A stretch of DNA of 64,000 nt from Branchiostoma belcheri (Eukaryota; Chordata; Leptocardii; Amphioxiformes; Branchiostomatidae), in assembly GCF_001625305.1 (NCBI RefSeq), contig NW_017802935.1, forward strand, positions 2,549,514-2,613,513. Reading direction: 5' to 3'. Below, piece after piece: positions 32,164-44,297 of the stretch (position 1 is its first letter; every line of letters begins with the position of its first letter). The position numbers and the translations under genes are program-made. Under the pieces are notes generated by a model. The model had not been told where the DNA came from. It was given only the letters and a program-made list of their open reading frames with translations, and searched no databases.

Positions 32164-34387
32164 CCTAGAAATCCTGGATACACTCGCCGGTACTCTGGGA
32201 CTCTTTGCATGCGTGCGTCTGTAAAATTTGCATGTTTAGTTCTGGAGCATTCTTAATACCACCAAGCGATGAAAAATCTTAACGCTGCCCTATTTTGTAC
32301 ACTTACAACTAGAAATGAAAGGGTTTTTCCATTACAGCATTCCCTTAACCATACTGCGGTCTACTAATTACATTTCTAGACCTCAATGTTTCTTGATCAC
32401 ACTTTGCCCGCTAATCGTTAATTTTACGTTATTAATATGGGACGTTAAGCCATGGGTGTAATATGTAGAAAAACACTTTAAGCCTATATTATACGTATCA
32501 ATAATAGCCTAAACTACAATGCTACGACTGTGTAACACAAGGTATCCTCAAATACGGGAGTACCCACCTTCTAGCTAACAATACGTGTGAATTTTTTTCG
32601 GAGATATAATTATAGAAATGGTAACAATGTAGAGCTAACTCACCGTCTCGGGGCATGGGTTGGTATAAGCTGTGTTGATAGATTCGGCGCCACTTATATC
32701 TGATTCAACACCTCAGTAACCAATAGTGATGAGCCATACATACATGCTGGGCAAGAACTGCCCTGTTCGTTGGTTCTTGGCATCAACTACACATGTGTAA
32801 GCTCATACCATAAGAAAAAGAAAGTGGTGGTACTGTACGAACTCTTACCATGTTATATTACACGGTGAGCCTTATTACATGTAACTAAGCAAAGATGGAA
32901 GATTTGCTGCAGCATCATAAGTAGCCGCTAGGGTGGGGCAAAGTGTCAGCTACATAATTGCAGCGTGGCATTGTGAGATATTCAGGAGTTAATGATTAGA
33001 GGGACTTCTAAGCTGGGATATAGTAGAGTAGAGAAAGAGAGAGAGACGTCCTATATTCTTTTATCACAATTGAAACGTCGCTACTTTCTGTTGCTCTGTT
33101 CACTTTGTTTTTTAAAGGTAGATGAAGGTTACATATCCAGGTAATGGGATACAGAAGGAATTTCTTTACTGAAGCAAGTGGATAGATTTCGAAAACTAAC
33201 AGACGTTTCAAGTACACTTTTCGTCAGCCACTAACGTACGCTGTAGTTGAAAAACTATGAATTGATTTGTTGTATAAATCCTGTTAGTTGATTTATTAAG
33301 CAATATTGAGCAGCATTTAAGTAGCCATGTAGAAAATAAGGAGAGCGATGGGAAACAAATTTTCCTCTTGCTTGTGAGACCTGTTACCTTCACATTGACA
33401 TTTTCTGACCTGTGATCGTTAATACTTAAACTAGCAGCTATGTAGAAGGCTTGCCAAGTCTACCACTTAGTTTTACAGAGGTTTACGGTCATAAACTAAG
33501 ATAACCATAATATTCAAAACACCTTAGCTGCCATAGCATTGCCATAGAGGAAATGTTAAGTGCGCCTACCAGGGACTTTAGATAGCTTGAAGCATCGTAA
33601 GTCTCAACGTAATGGTGTTGAAAACATGAAGCCGTCATTCTGTGAATTGTGGATATGGGACCTCAGCTGGTATAAGTGTTTTATAACATATCTGGTCCTT
33701 TGTTCGACAATAACCAGTTTCATTTTCCGACTGTGTTTATGTGCAATTTTCACTTTGAAAATATACGTTCATCAATAAAGTAGCAAGCTGGCGACTTTCG
33801 GGGGATATCTTTGAGCTTTGTTGAATGTTAGATACAGGCCTTGGGCGAGCATAACAGCATAATTCCGGCGATGTTGAAAACGCCAGGCTTATGTGGTAAT
33901 GTTAGAGGTAAATGTAGGAGTTACACCGCGCATTCATAACGATTTTAAACATGTTTTGTCTATATGTATTCAACTACCTGCTGTGGGGTTCAAATACTTG
34001 ATTCTACTTCATTGATAGTTGATACTTGATACTTCATTCGGATATCCATTAGTTACACAAATTTTCTAACGGTTTTTGGACGATTGCACCGGTTTTTATA
34101 AATTACATTGTCAATTGCTGTACCTTATCCGCGTTTACACATTGGACTTCAAGCTGCGCACACGGTCTCCTGTGGTGTTTTCTGTATATGTATATGTATC
34201 TGTATAGCCGGTATAACCGCCCCTCGGCGTAACACACCAGCTTGCTCAGTTCTATATGCCGGCAGCGTGGGGTATTGTTCAATGCGATAAATATGACATC
34301 ATTGTCCAGGGATGCGAAAACTTATGAAAGAAAATTCTGGCTTGTTAACTGTTTAGTGGTATAACTACAGGCTAGTCGTAGCAATCC

Positions 34388-35200
34388 GTGTCACACATTG
34401 CCGACCAATCCCGACCTTCTCTCTACCATGGTTGGGAGTCAGTCGTAAGCAAGACCATCTGTGGTTGGGAGATGGTTGTCCTACAAGTCTTAAAACTTCG
34501 CCTATATTGACTATGATTTTTGACAATCAAAGTCAGAAAAGTGATTTTTCTTCTTGAATACGATCAGAGGAGTGAACGTGGGCTAGAATAGAATGGATTC
34601 CAGACCACTCCCAACCCATTACTCACGCGTCTCCGCATCGGGACCTGTAGTCTTAACCACAGTTTATTCTTAAGAAATTTAGCCCCTAGTGCTGCTTGTA
34701 TCTGCGGGTCTCGTTGTGAGAGTGTCATACATTTTCTTTTACACTGCCCTTTATATAATCAACAAAGAGTTACCCTACTCAGCAATCTCCAGAATGTGGT
34801 AGGCTTTGATTTTGATGTTTTCAATATGTCTGAACAATTGTTATGTGATATTTTACTTAGAGGATTACCTGATTTATACTATGATACAAACTGTAATATC
34901 TTGCTAACCACTCAAACTTATATTGTTGATACCAAACGGTTTGTACTCGATTGATTTATCATATAGCCTACTAAACATTTCCTTGTACTATTTAACGACC
35001 CATCCCAACCATTTGCTGTTCTCTGTTTTTTGTTATGTATTGTAATTGTATTCTATGTTTGGTGGTGAGGCTAAAATTAGCAACAGCTAGAGTACCTCAC
35101 CACCTTGTCTTGTATTGTCCTTGTTGAATTTGCAAATAAAAAAAAAAAAAAAAAACCCAGCGGTGGCCTTGGTTGAGAGCACAGTCGTGCCTGAATGTGT
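34388..35200 (-). repeat. Inverted copy of the 24.5-kb dispersed repeat, split by a LINE
   Basis: On the - strand the blocks GAAGGTCGGGA, AAGAAGAAAAATCACTTT, TGGAATCCATTCTATTCTAG and GGGTTGGGAGTGGTCTGG run from 34388 to about 34621. The next expected blocks (CAACCAAGGCC and CACACATTCAGG) resume only beyond the poly-A run, at 35156-35200. Confidence 0.6.
34622..35155 (+). mobile_element. 5'-truncated LINE 3' end with poly-A tail
   Basis: Frame 34622-34954 encodes the last 110 codons of a non-LTR retrotransposon ORF2. It starts LTRLRIGTCSLNHSLF and continues with a zinc-knuckle-like C-x-C-x8-H-x4-C segment (CICG...HFLLHCPLY). About 180 bases of 3' UTR and a run of some 18 A follow (AATAAAAA...). 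The pattern resembles the CR1/L2/Jockey C-terminus. The reverse-transcriptase and endonuclease domains are missing, so it is dead on arrival. Confidence 0.8.
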
Positions 35201-35617
35201 GATAGGAGCTTTATTCCCTTGTTAAATCTACATGTTCTTCCGGAACCTTAAGCCTTCGGTGTGTGTATTACATGTACAGTGCAAGCCTCATACGTCAAAC
35301 CTCCGGACTACAACATGTACTTGTTGATAAGAGTACTGGTGACACGAGCCGTGCCGAATCTGTATTGCACTATTACCCAATAGAGAAAGCATCATTCATA
35401 CTGTACCTCAATAGAGGACGGCTGTTTTACCCTTTTCCCAGTATCTTTACTAGCCAGGCGGTTGAACCACCCAATGGTGCAACAATATTTAAAGAACAAA
35501 ATTGAAATGCCGCACATTCGTCAGTGAATCCAGTATAAATCTTTGGATATGTTTTTACAATCCTCGTGACGTAAATCCACAGTGGGACTTACAAAAGCTC
35601 TTCGTAGGGTCAGATAG

Positions 35618-35983
35618 TGACGTCAAACGAATGTTTGATGACCATTCATGTCGCTTAAAAACTTATTTAGCCCTAATTTTATACAATTTCAATTCTAAAT
35701 GCGCCCATGATGACAGTTATAATAGACAAATGTTCCATTAGTCTAGGAGGAGATTCCCCGAAGAGGCTAGAAAAAAGACAAGCGTAGCAGACCCTGACCA
35801 TACTTTGACCAGTACTAGAAACATAGTACATACATTATTGTATTTGCTCCCTAGCTGCGTTATATGTCAAAATTACTCAATAAATCTTCATTTTCCTGGC
35901 GATGTAAAATCACCACTTCTTTGTTGGCGACGGGGGACGGTACCGACTTTGACCCAGTGCTGACGTCACACGTGCTGACGTCA
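35618..35983. promoter_or_regulatory. Cluster of three perfect CRE sites
   Basis: TGACGTCA occurs at 35618-35625, 35961-35968 and 35976-35983, the last two only 15 bases apart in a CACGTG-containing context. CREB/ATF factors bind this palindrome. The patch lies about 3.5 kb upstream of receptor exon 1 (- strand) and about 5 kb upstream of the first LRR gene (+ strand). Function is inference. Confidence 0.35.
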
Positions 35984-38900
35984 CAAAGTGACTACAGCAC
36001 GGGTCAGATAACTTATGAAGATAACTTATGAATGAGAGATTCGGTCGAAAATTCCGAAGAGAAGAGTCAATTATTTCTTTTTGAACAGTTAAATTTTCAT
36101 TTTGTAATTTCGTGTGAAGTCAGCTAATACACAGAATCTTTGGATATTAACTAGTAGTAAAGATGAACAATGATGAAAGAACAGAAGTGAAACCGCTGGA
36201 ACCAATGTTTGAAGCCAACACGTGAACCACCACTGACCCGAACGGTGCAACGTGATCAAGCGTAAAAGCGTGGGCTTTCTTAATGACTGCCTCGTGCTTG
36301 GCAGTGCCTTAGGAACGCAATATAGGATACTTTTCCGGAAAGAATGCCAGTCAGTTATAGATAATTCAACGGGATAAGTCGCAGACCCAGCCTGCAAATA
36401 GAAAATACGGCTATTATCATATATCATTGCTAAGTGTTTGCTGCATGCAGTTGGTCCTTATGTGCACTGATGATGAATTATACAGTACGATGGTTAGATG
36501 TAGAGTCCTTCCTCTCCAGATATATACTATTAGCTTTTCCTGCGAATCCATGCAGCTATATTTTGGATGTCTGAGTAGTAGACAGCTTATGGGCTTGGAA
36601 ATAAGTGGTGTTGGTTTGGCCCCCCTAGCGTCTTTTCTTGGCACTGAAGGCGTATTTTTGTCGGACTCGGAAAATTTGATAAAGGATAAATCAAGAAAGG
36701 ATGGACGGATTTCTATGATGCGTGTTTACGGATAACTTGTACTGCAGAAAACAATTCTTTAAGCACACCTTTTAGTATGCGCAAACGTCCCGTTTCTTCG
36801 CTCACATATGTCTTTACGCACGCTTTAAGGTGTGCTTTTAAAAATATGTTTTTAACTGTTTCTGTTAATAACTGTTGTTTGGGGCAACATGCCATGCAGT
36901 TTAACACATTTCCAACGTCAAGGAAGCTGCGAGAAAACTTCTATTTCTTGCAGCGATAAGTGATATTGTAGATTGATAGGAAAACATAGCTTGATGCATA
37001 TTTGTAGATTGGAAACCGTATTTCTCGCAAGTGTCCTGCTGGCTAAGTGCAGAACGTGATGCATGCACGTTGCGAGCTTTCTAAAAAGCCCCCCTTGGCC
37101 TCAACGTGTTGGCGTTCAGAATGATCACAGTGCACTGAACTTTTGGACTCCCTGTCCATAACCGTAAGAACCAAAGACAAGACTTCTGCACTGAAGATTA
37201 CTCAAGAAGAATATCAACTCTGTCTTGGCAATCTTGGAGACTATTTCTCCTCCCTTTCAAGTCTGCATTTTCTAGCCGACGATATCTGTAAAGATTTCGC
37301 CGAGTTTTGCAAAGTGGTCCGTTAGGATAGGAGATTTGCGGGTAGTTTTAAAAGCTTTTGGCAAACATTTACACCCGTAAATCATATGTAATGATTCCTT
37401 TTGAAGTACTGGATATCCATCTTTGTTTAGCAGTTGAAACTTGGCTGAACCAAAATCAGATTTTGATATATCACTCACAAAATACATTACTAGATCTAAC
37501 ATTAGCACACAGTTACATTAACGCACAATAACGATTATCCTTTACTAAATTTGCTGTAATTACTACATGTATATGATTCGAATGTATTATCATATAATCT
37601 AGGACCATAATGTCTCTATCTGAAAACAAGGCTAGACAAGAAGCATGGTTTTTAGTGCAATGTTAAACGTTAAAAGTTACAACTGGCCAGGGGAAAATCA
37701 TGTTTTATTTGTATTTATCTGACATTGAAGGTATGTTTGTCATTCTGTCATAATAATATGATATCATAAACTGATATCAGATGATTCACACCACAGCGTT
37801 TCATATATGTTGTAATGCAATATAACTTACAGTGCAGTATATTGCCAATATACTGTACTGCAAAATTATTGGACGCTTGTGCTTTCCTGGTGCGTACAAA
37901 TCATACATGTACATTATCCACTAACTGGTCATTACACCAAACTGTATACGTACGTAAACTGAATTGTAGATGGTTATCTTCTTTACGTTGACCGCTCCAT
38001 GAGGTCATTTCAAAGCACTTATGTGTGAAAGCTGCAATTACAGGTTGCAATCTGAAGGATGTTATGCAGGGATAAGTGTTTTCGTCTTATTGAAACCGGG
38101 CGTAGTGATGAAGCAGTACTGAAATAGTAATGAAGGGGAACCTTCTAATGATACAAAGCTCGCCATCGAGTGTACTTTCTGCTTTTCTGTCTTCATTTTG
38201 TATTGTAATTGCTTCCTACGATAACAAGAAACCATCGAATGTTTCACGCCTCTGTAAAATATTTAGTGTTTGGGGGAGTTTCAGGTTTTATACATTATCA
38301 TGCATTTTTCGCCGAACCTGTGCATATTGCATGGTTACTTGCTACCAATCTGCGGGGAGGCCATTTAACCTCCGATTTGACCTTCCTGTCAATCTGTGGT
38401 TACACCGTATCCCTACTGACTTTTAAAACTATATTTTGTCTAAATAACTACGAACACGCAATAAAACAAACAAACAAAGAAACAGACCGAAAAGAAAACA
38501 TCCATGTGACAACGTTCAGTTCAGTTCACTACAATGTGGGGAACTAATTTAGCTACTATCTACATGTACATAATATGACCCCGGGGGTCTCGGTAGTTTT
38601 CGTTCCTTCGATTTGCCCTTTACGTTCTGCCATCCCAAACTCATTAGTAGGTACTCCCTGCTTTAGGTAATTACAGCAGGGCCTTTCGTCTTAATCACAG
38701 CTCGTTTCTTAAAGAATCATGACGCCGTAAGACTGTAATTTGCAGATAAGAAAACGTAAAAGCTGACCTCAGTTCTTTCTTTGACCTTTTCAATGCCAGT
38801 TCCATTGCCAAATACATTTCTTTTTACACTTATACGTGCCGTGACATTAAAGAAGGGCTTTCATAGTTATCTCTTTGACATCGCTGTATCAAAAATCAGC

Positions 38901-40436
38901 TTACATAAACATGAAGATGCAAGGAATGATAGGATGATCGTGATGAAACTTTAAATGTAAAATCAAGCATGAATCGTTGACAGTCTAAATCCTTTCCCAC
39001 ATAGCAGGGTGCACAGATCAGATCTTGACTGTCGAAACGCTGAGCTCTAGATCACCTCCCTGTGGTTGACTAATTATATCTTACACAGATAAGGGAGTTC
39101 CAGCAAGTGTTAGATGAATAATAAAGATACAATTCATCACTGTTTTAATGATCAAACTTCAAAGAAACAGATACAAGAAGATTTTCGTCATTGCCACATC
39201 TTTAGTCACGCTGACTTATTACCTTTCAGTGAAGTAATTATTTGTAAGCTATCGTTAAGTCAAGTAATTAGTTTCCACTGACATAGTTTACAGCGGATTT
39301 CATATACGTCTTCAAACAGTTAATACTGAATTTTATATCCACACTGCCTCATATGAATACATAACTTACTTCATGAAAGTAAAATGCTGCATTCTAAAGG
39401 CATCTAGATGACCCTAGGTCGATTGTTTAGCACATATTGTAACCGTATAAAAATGTATGAAGGTTTAACGTCAGGCTTACAGAGGGTGGTGATAATGTAT
39501 GGGGACGTTGGAAAAGTTTCGGCTTTGCATAGGATAACTATTGGAAACTAATGGAACACCAGCCAACCACAGCCAACCTACTCCTAACCAAAGGATATTT
39601 GAGAATAACAGTCTAAAGCCCTAAATTTCTTAAATCACGAATAAAGACCAACCTCGAGGTCGGCTACTGGTCAGCTGAACGTTTCAGAATGGCAAAACAT
39701 TCCAGTTCGGCCATGATTGGCTGGTGGTTGGCTCGTGTTCGGGAGTCGGTCAGCAGTGTTCGGGGCGCGTTCGGGGGTCAAATTTGACTCAAATGTAACT
39801 CAAATTCGACTCGCATACAAAGATAGGCGTGGCCTACATCTGGTCAGACTGCTCTTGAACTTCAGCCAAGTTGTTTGGTTGGAGTTCGGTAGGGGGGTGG
39901 GTGTTCTGAATGTAGAGGATGTACAATGTAGGATGGATGTTGTTGAGACGCCCTCTAGCGGACGTCTCGTGAATATGATCTAACAATCAAGTCCTTCCTT
40001 TTGGCTGAAACTGCTGGTACCACGTGCGTTTGACTCTAGATAAGTCTAGATAAAGTTCAGGACAAAGTTCAGTAAAAATATGTACTATCTTTCCCAAAGC
40101 AGACACTCTGTCATGCTTTCACGGACTATAATCAGAAAACCAATCTGAAAGAAACATACCAGCTTTCTTTCCCGGAGGAAATAATATTGGCTCGTACTTT
40201 TGCAGACAAATCATAACTTTTTATGTATCAGACAAATCTTTCCTCAAACGCAGCACACAGAACAGTAGTGTTATCTTAAAATCGTTTGTGTTGGTTGAAA
40301 TCATTATGAAGTTAAAGTTAGTTTGAACATTTAGTACTTTTCAACACCAGAAATTACAGTAAAGTGGTACTAATAAGAGATATAGCTTATGAGGCCTCTA
40401 GGTGGGAGACATGAGAGATCTATATTCTTGGATTAC

Positions 40437-40780
40437 GAAGCAGACACCCTGTCGTACTTTCACGGACTGCAATAAACAAAGCCATCAGGTCCTAACATCG
40501 AGAGGTTACGCAACACAGGCTATAGGTAACTCACATGTCAAATCCATGTGTGGTTTTGTTGCATGAACATAAATGACAAAACAATATGACATGTATTCTG
40601 ACGCTTGTGCCCTTTGCTCCAAATAGAAGATTTCCGACTTGTCGGTCTCACAACAGATTCTTGTTCAATACTATCAACAGGGACATGGAAGTGCAAACGC
40701 TGTTTTACTAACATTATACGTAGGTAAATGTTGTCTTTATGCTTAGGACTGTCTTGCCATAGATTATACAAATCAAGAAC
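40437..40780 (+). promoter_or_regulatory. Conserved 5' flank and probable 5' UTR exon of LRR copy 1
   Basis: Shares CTGTCGTACTTTCACG..CTG, TTTGCTCCAAATAGAAGA and GTTTTACTAACATTATACGTAG with the regions upstream of LRR copies 2 (44000-44130) and 3 (46150-46420). The shared donor-like TACGTAG|GTAAA.G in copies 1 and 2 suggests a non-coding exon ending there. A shorter, more diverged copy of the same flank starts near 40090. Confidence 0.5.
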
Positions 40781-40891
40781 CAATGTAAATAATGTGCTAT
40801 CTTGTAATATAATAATGCATTTTTACAATTACTGAGAACCGTAGAGGTTAGATTTTGGGTGCTGGTATTGTGCTAAACAAACAAAGCAAGC

Positions 40892-42362
40892 ATGAAAGTA
40901 AGTGTAAGGACTTTGCTGGTTATTTTGGGATTTCTGTGGACAGGGTGTTTATGTTTACCAGATGGATGTGAAGTTAGTAAGTTCAAGTACAGCTCTATGG
41001 TATTAGTTGACTGTAACAAACTGGGTCTCGTGACGGTGCCTAGTGATTTACCGGCCAACACTGTACAGTTTAAAATCTCGTACAACAACATCAAAAACGT
41101 TACGTACCTGCCGGCACTGAAGAACATGTACAGTCTGGACTTGAGCTTTAATTCTATTGAAAGTATGTCCTGGATGTCTCTGCGGACTTTGCCAGATTTA
41201 AGCACTCTTGAACTACAAAAGAACCGACTGAAGTATGTAGAGCTCGACATCGTGATAGCGCACCTCCCGAAACTGAAATTTGTAAATTTAAGTCTGAACA
41301 AACTTGCATCATTCTCTCAGTACGCGATGGGATGGCCACAGGTGACCACAATAGTCATCTACAAGAACCCATTTCACTGTGACTGTGACCTGTCCTGGCT
41401 GATTATCAAGATGGCGTGTTTAAAAGCCTGTAAGGGAAAAGATAGACAGGCTTGTTGTTCTTCATGTTCAGCCTGTTTTCTTAATATGACCCCGAAAGGA
41501 CGTTTTAACTGCAAAAGTCCGAGTGATCTGCACGGGCGCCATTTGTCCACTGTGTCCACCCAGCTGACGGGCTGTGGAACGACCCACCAAGCCGAGACCA
41601 GACCTACAGAGCACAGAAAATGGCACTTTTCTCATCAATGGTTCGCGAACCAACACCACACAGACGACGTTGTTAATGACGGAAGCAAACATAAAGCATT
41701 GCCACAATGACAACAGCTCAGTAGGGATACCGACAAGTGATTCACCGGTAATGACCAATGCATCTACAACTGGTAAAACTTTGCACGGGAAAGAGGAGAA
41801 TAGTCACAAATACATCGCTATTTTCATTCTTGAAAAGTGTATAAGCGTGGCTTTTATTATCTGCCTTGTACGACTCATGATAAAGAAAAAGTTGTGCTAC
41901 AATCGCCGAGAAGCCGCAGGCATTGGTGCAGATCGCCCTACCATCCACTCACATCAGATCGTGCCACCGATAGAAAACAATGTGTACAACGAAACTGTTG
42001 CAGAAGGTTCGAAACCCAGACAACCTGTCGCACATCAAATTGCATTACCGATTGAGAACACCGTGAACCAGTGCACCTCTACACAAGGCATGGATGATGA
42101 AGATTCGGTTCCCCCGGGTGAAAACGAGAGTACACCATCACCAGAAAACTCAGAAAACCACTCTGCTGTAGAGCTGTATCACGAAACTATGGCCGTCTCG
42201 GAACAGTGCGTGGAAGTTGACCGTACACAAACTGCAGAGTCTGCCGTGTATACATGTACGGAACCAACAGCAAGCTCTACAAACTACATGTACAACACTT
42301 CTGCAGAAGTTGTGAATCACGGACATCATGATGATAATGAGAATAATAAACGAATGGAGTAG
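40892..42362 (+). CDS. LRR single-pass membrane receptor, copy 1, with one frame break
   Basis: Frame one (40892-41710) encodes a signal peptide (LLVILGFLWTGCLC), LRRNT, about four to five leucine-rich repeats, and an LRRCT beginning NPFHCDCDLSWLI. The LRRCT has an unusual extra cysteine cluster (ACCSSCSACF). Frame two, shifted by +1 (open from 41568 to 42362), carries a Thr-rich stalk, a transmembrane helix (YIAIFILEKCISVAFIICLV), KKK stop-transfer residues and a cytoplasmic tail with several tyrosines. Against copy 3 this copy has one extra base near 41596-41602 (AGACCTACAG versus AAACTACAG), which accounts for the shift. Either it is a decayed gene, a sequencing or assembly error, or an intron I cannot see. 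LRR receptors of this plan typically bind extracellular ligands; the partner is unknown. Confidence 0.75.
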
Positions 42363-42559
42363 GCAGTTGAAAGCACCTGTTTTATCATTTAGTTCGTGGA
42401 TTTGCTCAAGTTCAATGTTTAGTGGATCGTCTGGCTTCGTTTACTTAGTATGATTTCATTTACTTTTGTTACACATTTTAGTATCTTGGCTCAATTTGTA
42501 CAAATAGCTACTTGATTTATGTACTAAAGTAAACTTGTACAGTAGATGGCATTTAATGA

Positions 42560-43900
42560 AATTTTTGTCCACTTCTTTTTAACATCTTGACTTTTGTTCT
42601 TTAAGATATCTGATTATAAGTGGAATGGAAAAATAAACAGAAAAAATAAACTTCGCACAGTCGCGGAAATTTTCAGTGTCTTTGTCATTTATGTTGATCA
42701 GTTCAATATGGAGAAAATAGTCGAATTGATTTCAAGAAAAGACATAGTATTTAGGTAGGCTTTGAGTAGAAAGAGGGGAAATCTCTGTTTTATCTGTGTC
42801 TGTGCCCTGAGGTAGGGTTTCCTTTTTCAATTTAAGCTTTGATATACCAATAGAATGTTATAGTTGACGCAATGTCATACTCTCACGTTTGGTTATCAGA
42901 GAACCAATCTACAAACACCTATGTTTTCTCACTTCAAGGCGAATTGGTCTGGGAGTTGAAATGTCAGACATAATTTGTAAAAGAAGAGAAGGGAAATAAC
43001 TTTTTTCTGGCTTTACTCCATATGCATGTGAATGGACACAATCTATGATAGACATTAAATGCGATAATAAAAAAAAAGTTGTTGAATAAAGTTGATTTTA
43101 GAAAAGAGACGTAGTATTTGGATAGGGGTTTAGTAGGAACATTGGGTGCATTTTATCTGACAGTGTGTCTGAGTCCCGAAGCAGTATCACTTTTTCAATT
43201 TCAGCTTTCATACCAATAGAATGTCAGTTGACACAATGTCATACTCTCACGTTTGGTTATCAGAGAACCAATCTACAAACACCATGTTTTTCTCACTTCG
43301 ACACGGATTGGTCTGGGAGTTGAAATGTCAGACACAAATTGTAAAAGAAGAGAAGGGAACTAACTTTTTTCCTGGCTTTACTCTATATGCATGTGAATGG
43401 ACACAATCTATGACAGACATTAAATGCGATTCTTGTCTAATTCATTATAGCAACTGGACTTTTGCTCTAAGGATATCTGATTAGTAGTAGAATGGAAATA
43501 GTAACAGCAAAAAAATACTTTACAGATGTTGCAATTACTAAAGTCTTTGTCTTTTATGTTGATCAGATCAAAATAAAGAAAATGACCGAGTTGATGTTAG
43601 AAAAGAGACATAGTATTGGGTAGGATTTTATTAGGAACATTGGGTGAATTTGCCTTTTATCTGACAGTGTGTCTGAGTCCTGAAGCAGTATCACTTCCTC
43701 AATTTCAGCTTTCATACCAATAGAATGTCAGTTGACGCAATGTCATACTCTCACGTTATGTTATAAGAAAACCAATCTACAAACATCATGTTTTTCTCAC
43801 TTCAGAACAAAATGGTCTGGGAGTTTTAAAATGTCAGACAATGTTTCTAGAAGAACAGAGAAAATGGAAATTACTTCTTTGCCTGTGCTTTACTTAATAA
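42560..43900 (+). repeat. Triplicated 3' flank of the LRR gene unit
   Basis: Three head-to-tail units. The landmark AATGTCATACTCTCACG occurs at 42871, 43235 and 43739. Each unit also has AAAAGA.A.AGTATT, TCTGTGTCTGAGTCC-like text, AGCTTTCATACCAATAGAATG and AACCAATCTACAAACA. A fourth, more diverged unit lies downstream of LRR copy 3 at about 48240-48650. Spacing is 364 and 504 bases. Confidence 0.8.
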
Positions 43901-44297
43901 ACATATACTTTTGTGAATCCGTATGTGTTGTTGTTGTTCATGTTGCCATGACAACAGACGATAGCATATGTATGCATTCTGAAAATCATATATATATATA
44001 TAGTTTTGTTTCAATAGAAGACATTCGACTTTTAACAACAGTTTCTTGTTGAATCCATGCGATCCATCGGGACAGCGAAGTACAGTTCCTGTTTTACTAA
44101 CATGATACGTAGGTAAAGGTTGTCTTTTTTGCTTTCACGGAGAGATCACAGCTACCAGGAACTGTTCCAATGCTACAGTTATGATAACATTATAGGGGAT
44201 TTATTGTAAGTAAATGTGAGCGAATGTTAATGTTTATCAGATTGTAGGCTTCGTTGGCAAACGATAAAGACACGGGTCGTAGTATTCTGCCAAACAA

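Larger units (their letters stand above)
32164..40400. other. 8 kb without a recognised gene
   Basis: Between receptor exon 1 and the LRR array. It holds the inverted dispersed repeat and LINE tail (34388-35200), a patch with three perfect CRE sites (35618-35983), a small imperfect hairpin (37830-37860), and a stretch at 39540-39920 resembling other amphioxus-type intergenic repeats. A degenerate copy of the LRR-gene 5' flank starts near 40090. Exon 1 itself is much more GC-rich than its surroundings. Confidence 0.55.

Noticed and set aside
37143..37325. 60-codon + strand frame that reads like a soluble protein
   Set aside because: No recognisable family, no clear splice sites at both ends and no neighbours of the same gene; kept out for lack of support.
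37830..37860. Hairpin with 15-bp arms as a microRNA candidate
   Set aside because: The stem is too short and the loop is one base, so it does not fit a microRNA precursor.
41568..41710. Programmed +1 ribosomal frameshift joining the two LRR-gene frames
   Set aside because: The offset is the same in copies 1 and 3, but alignment puts the shift at different positions and copy 2 needs two shifts, so a single conserved recoding site is unlikely.
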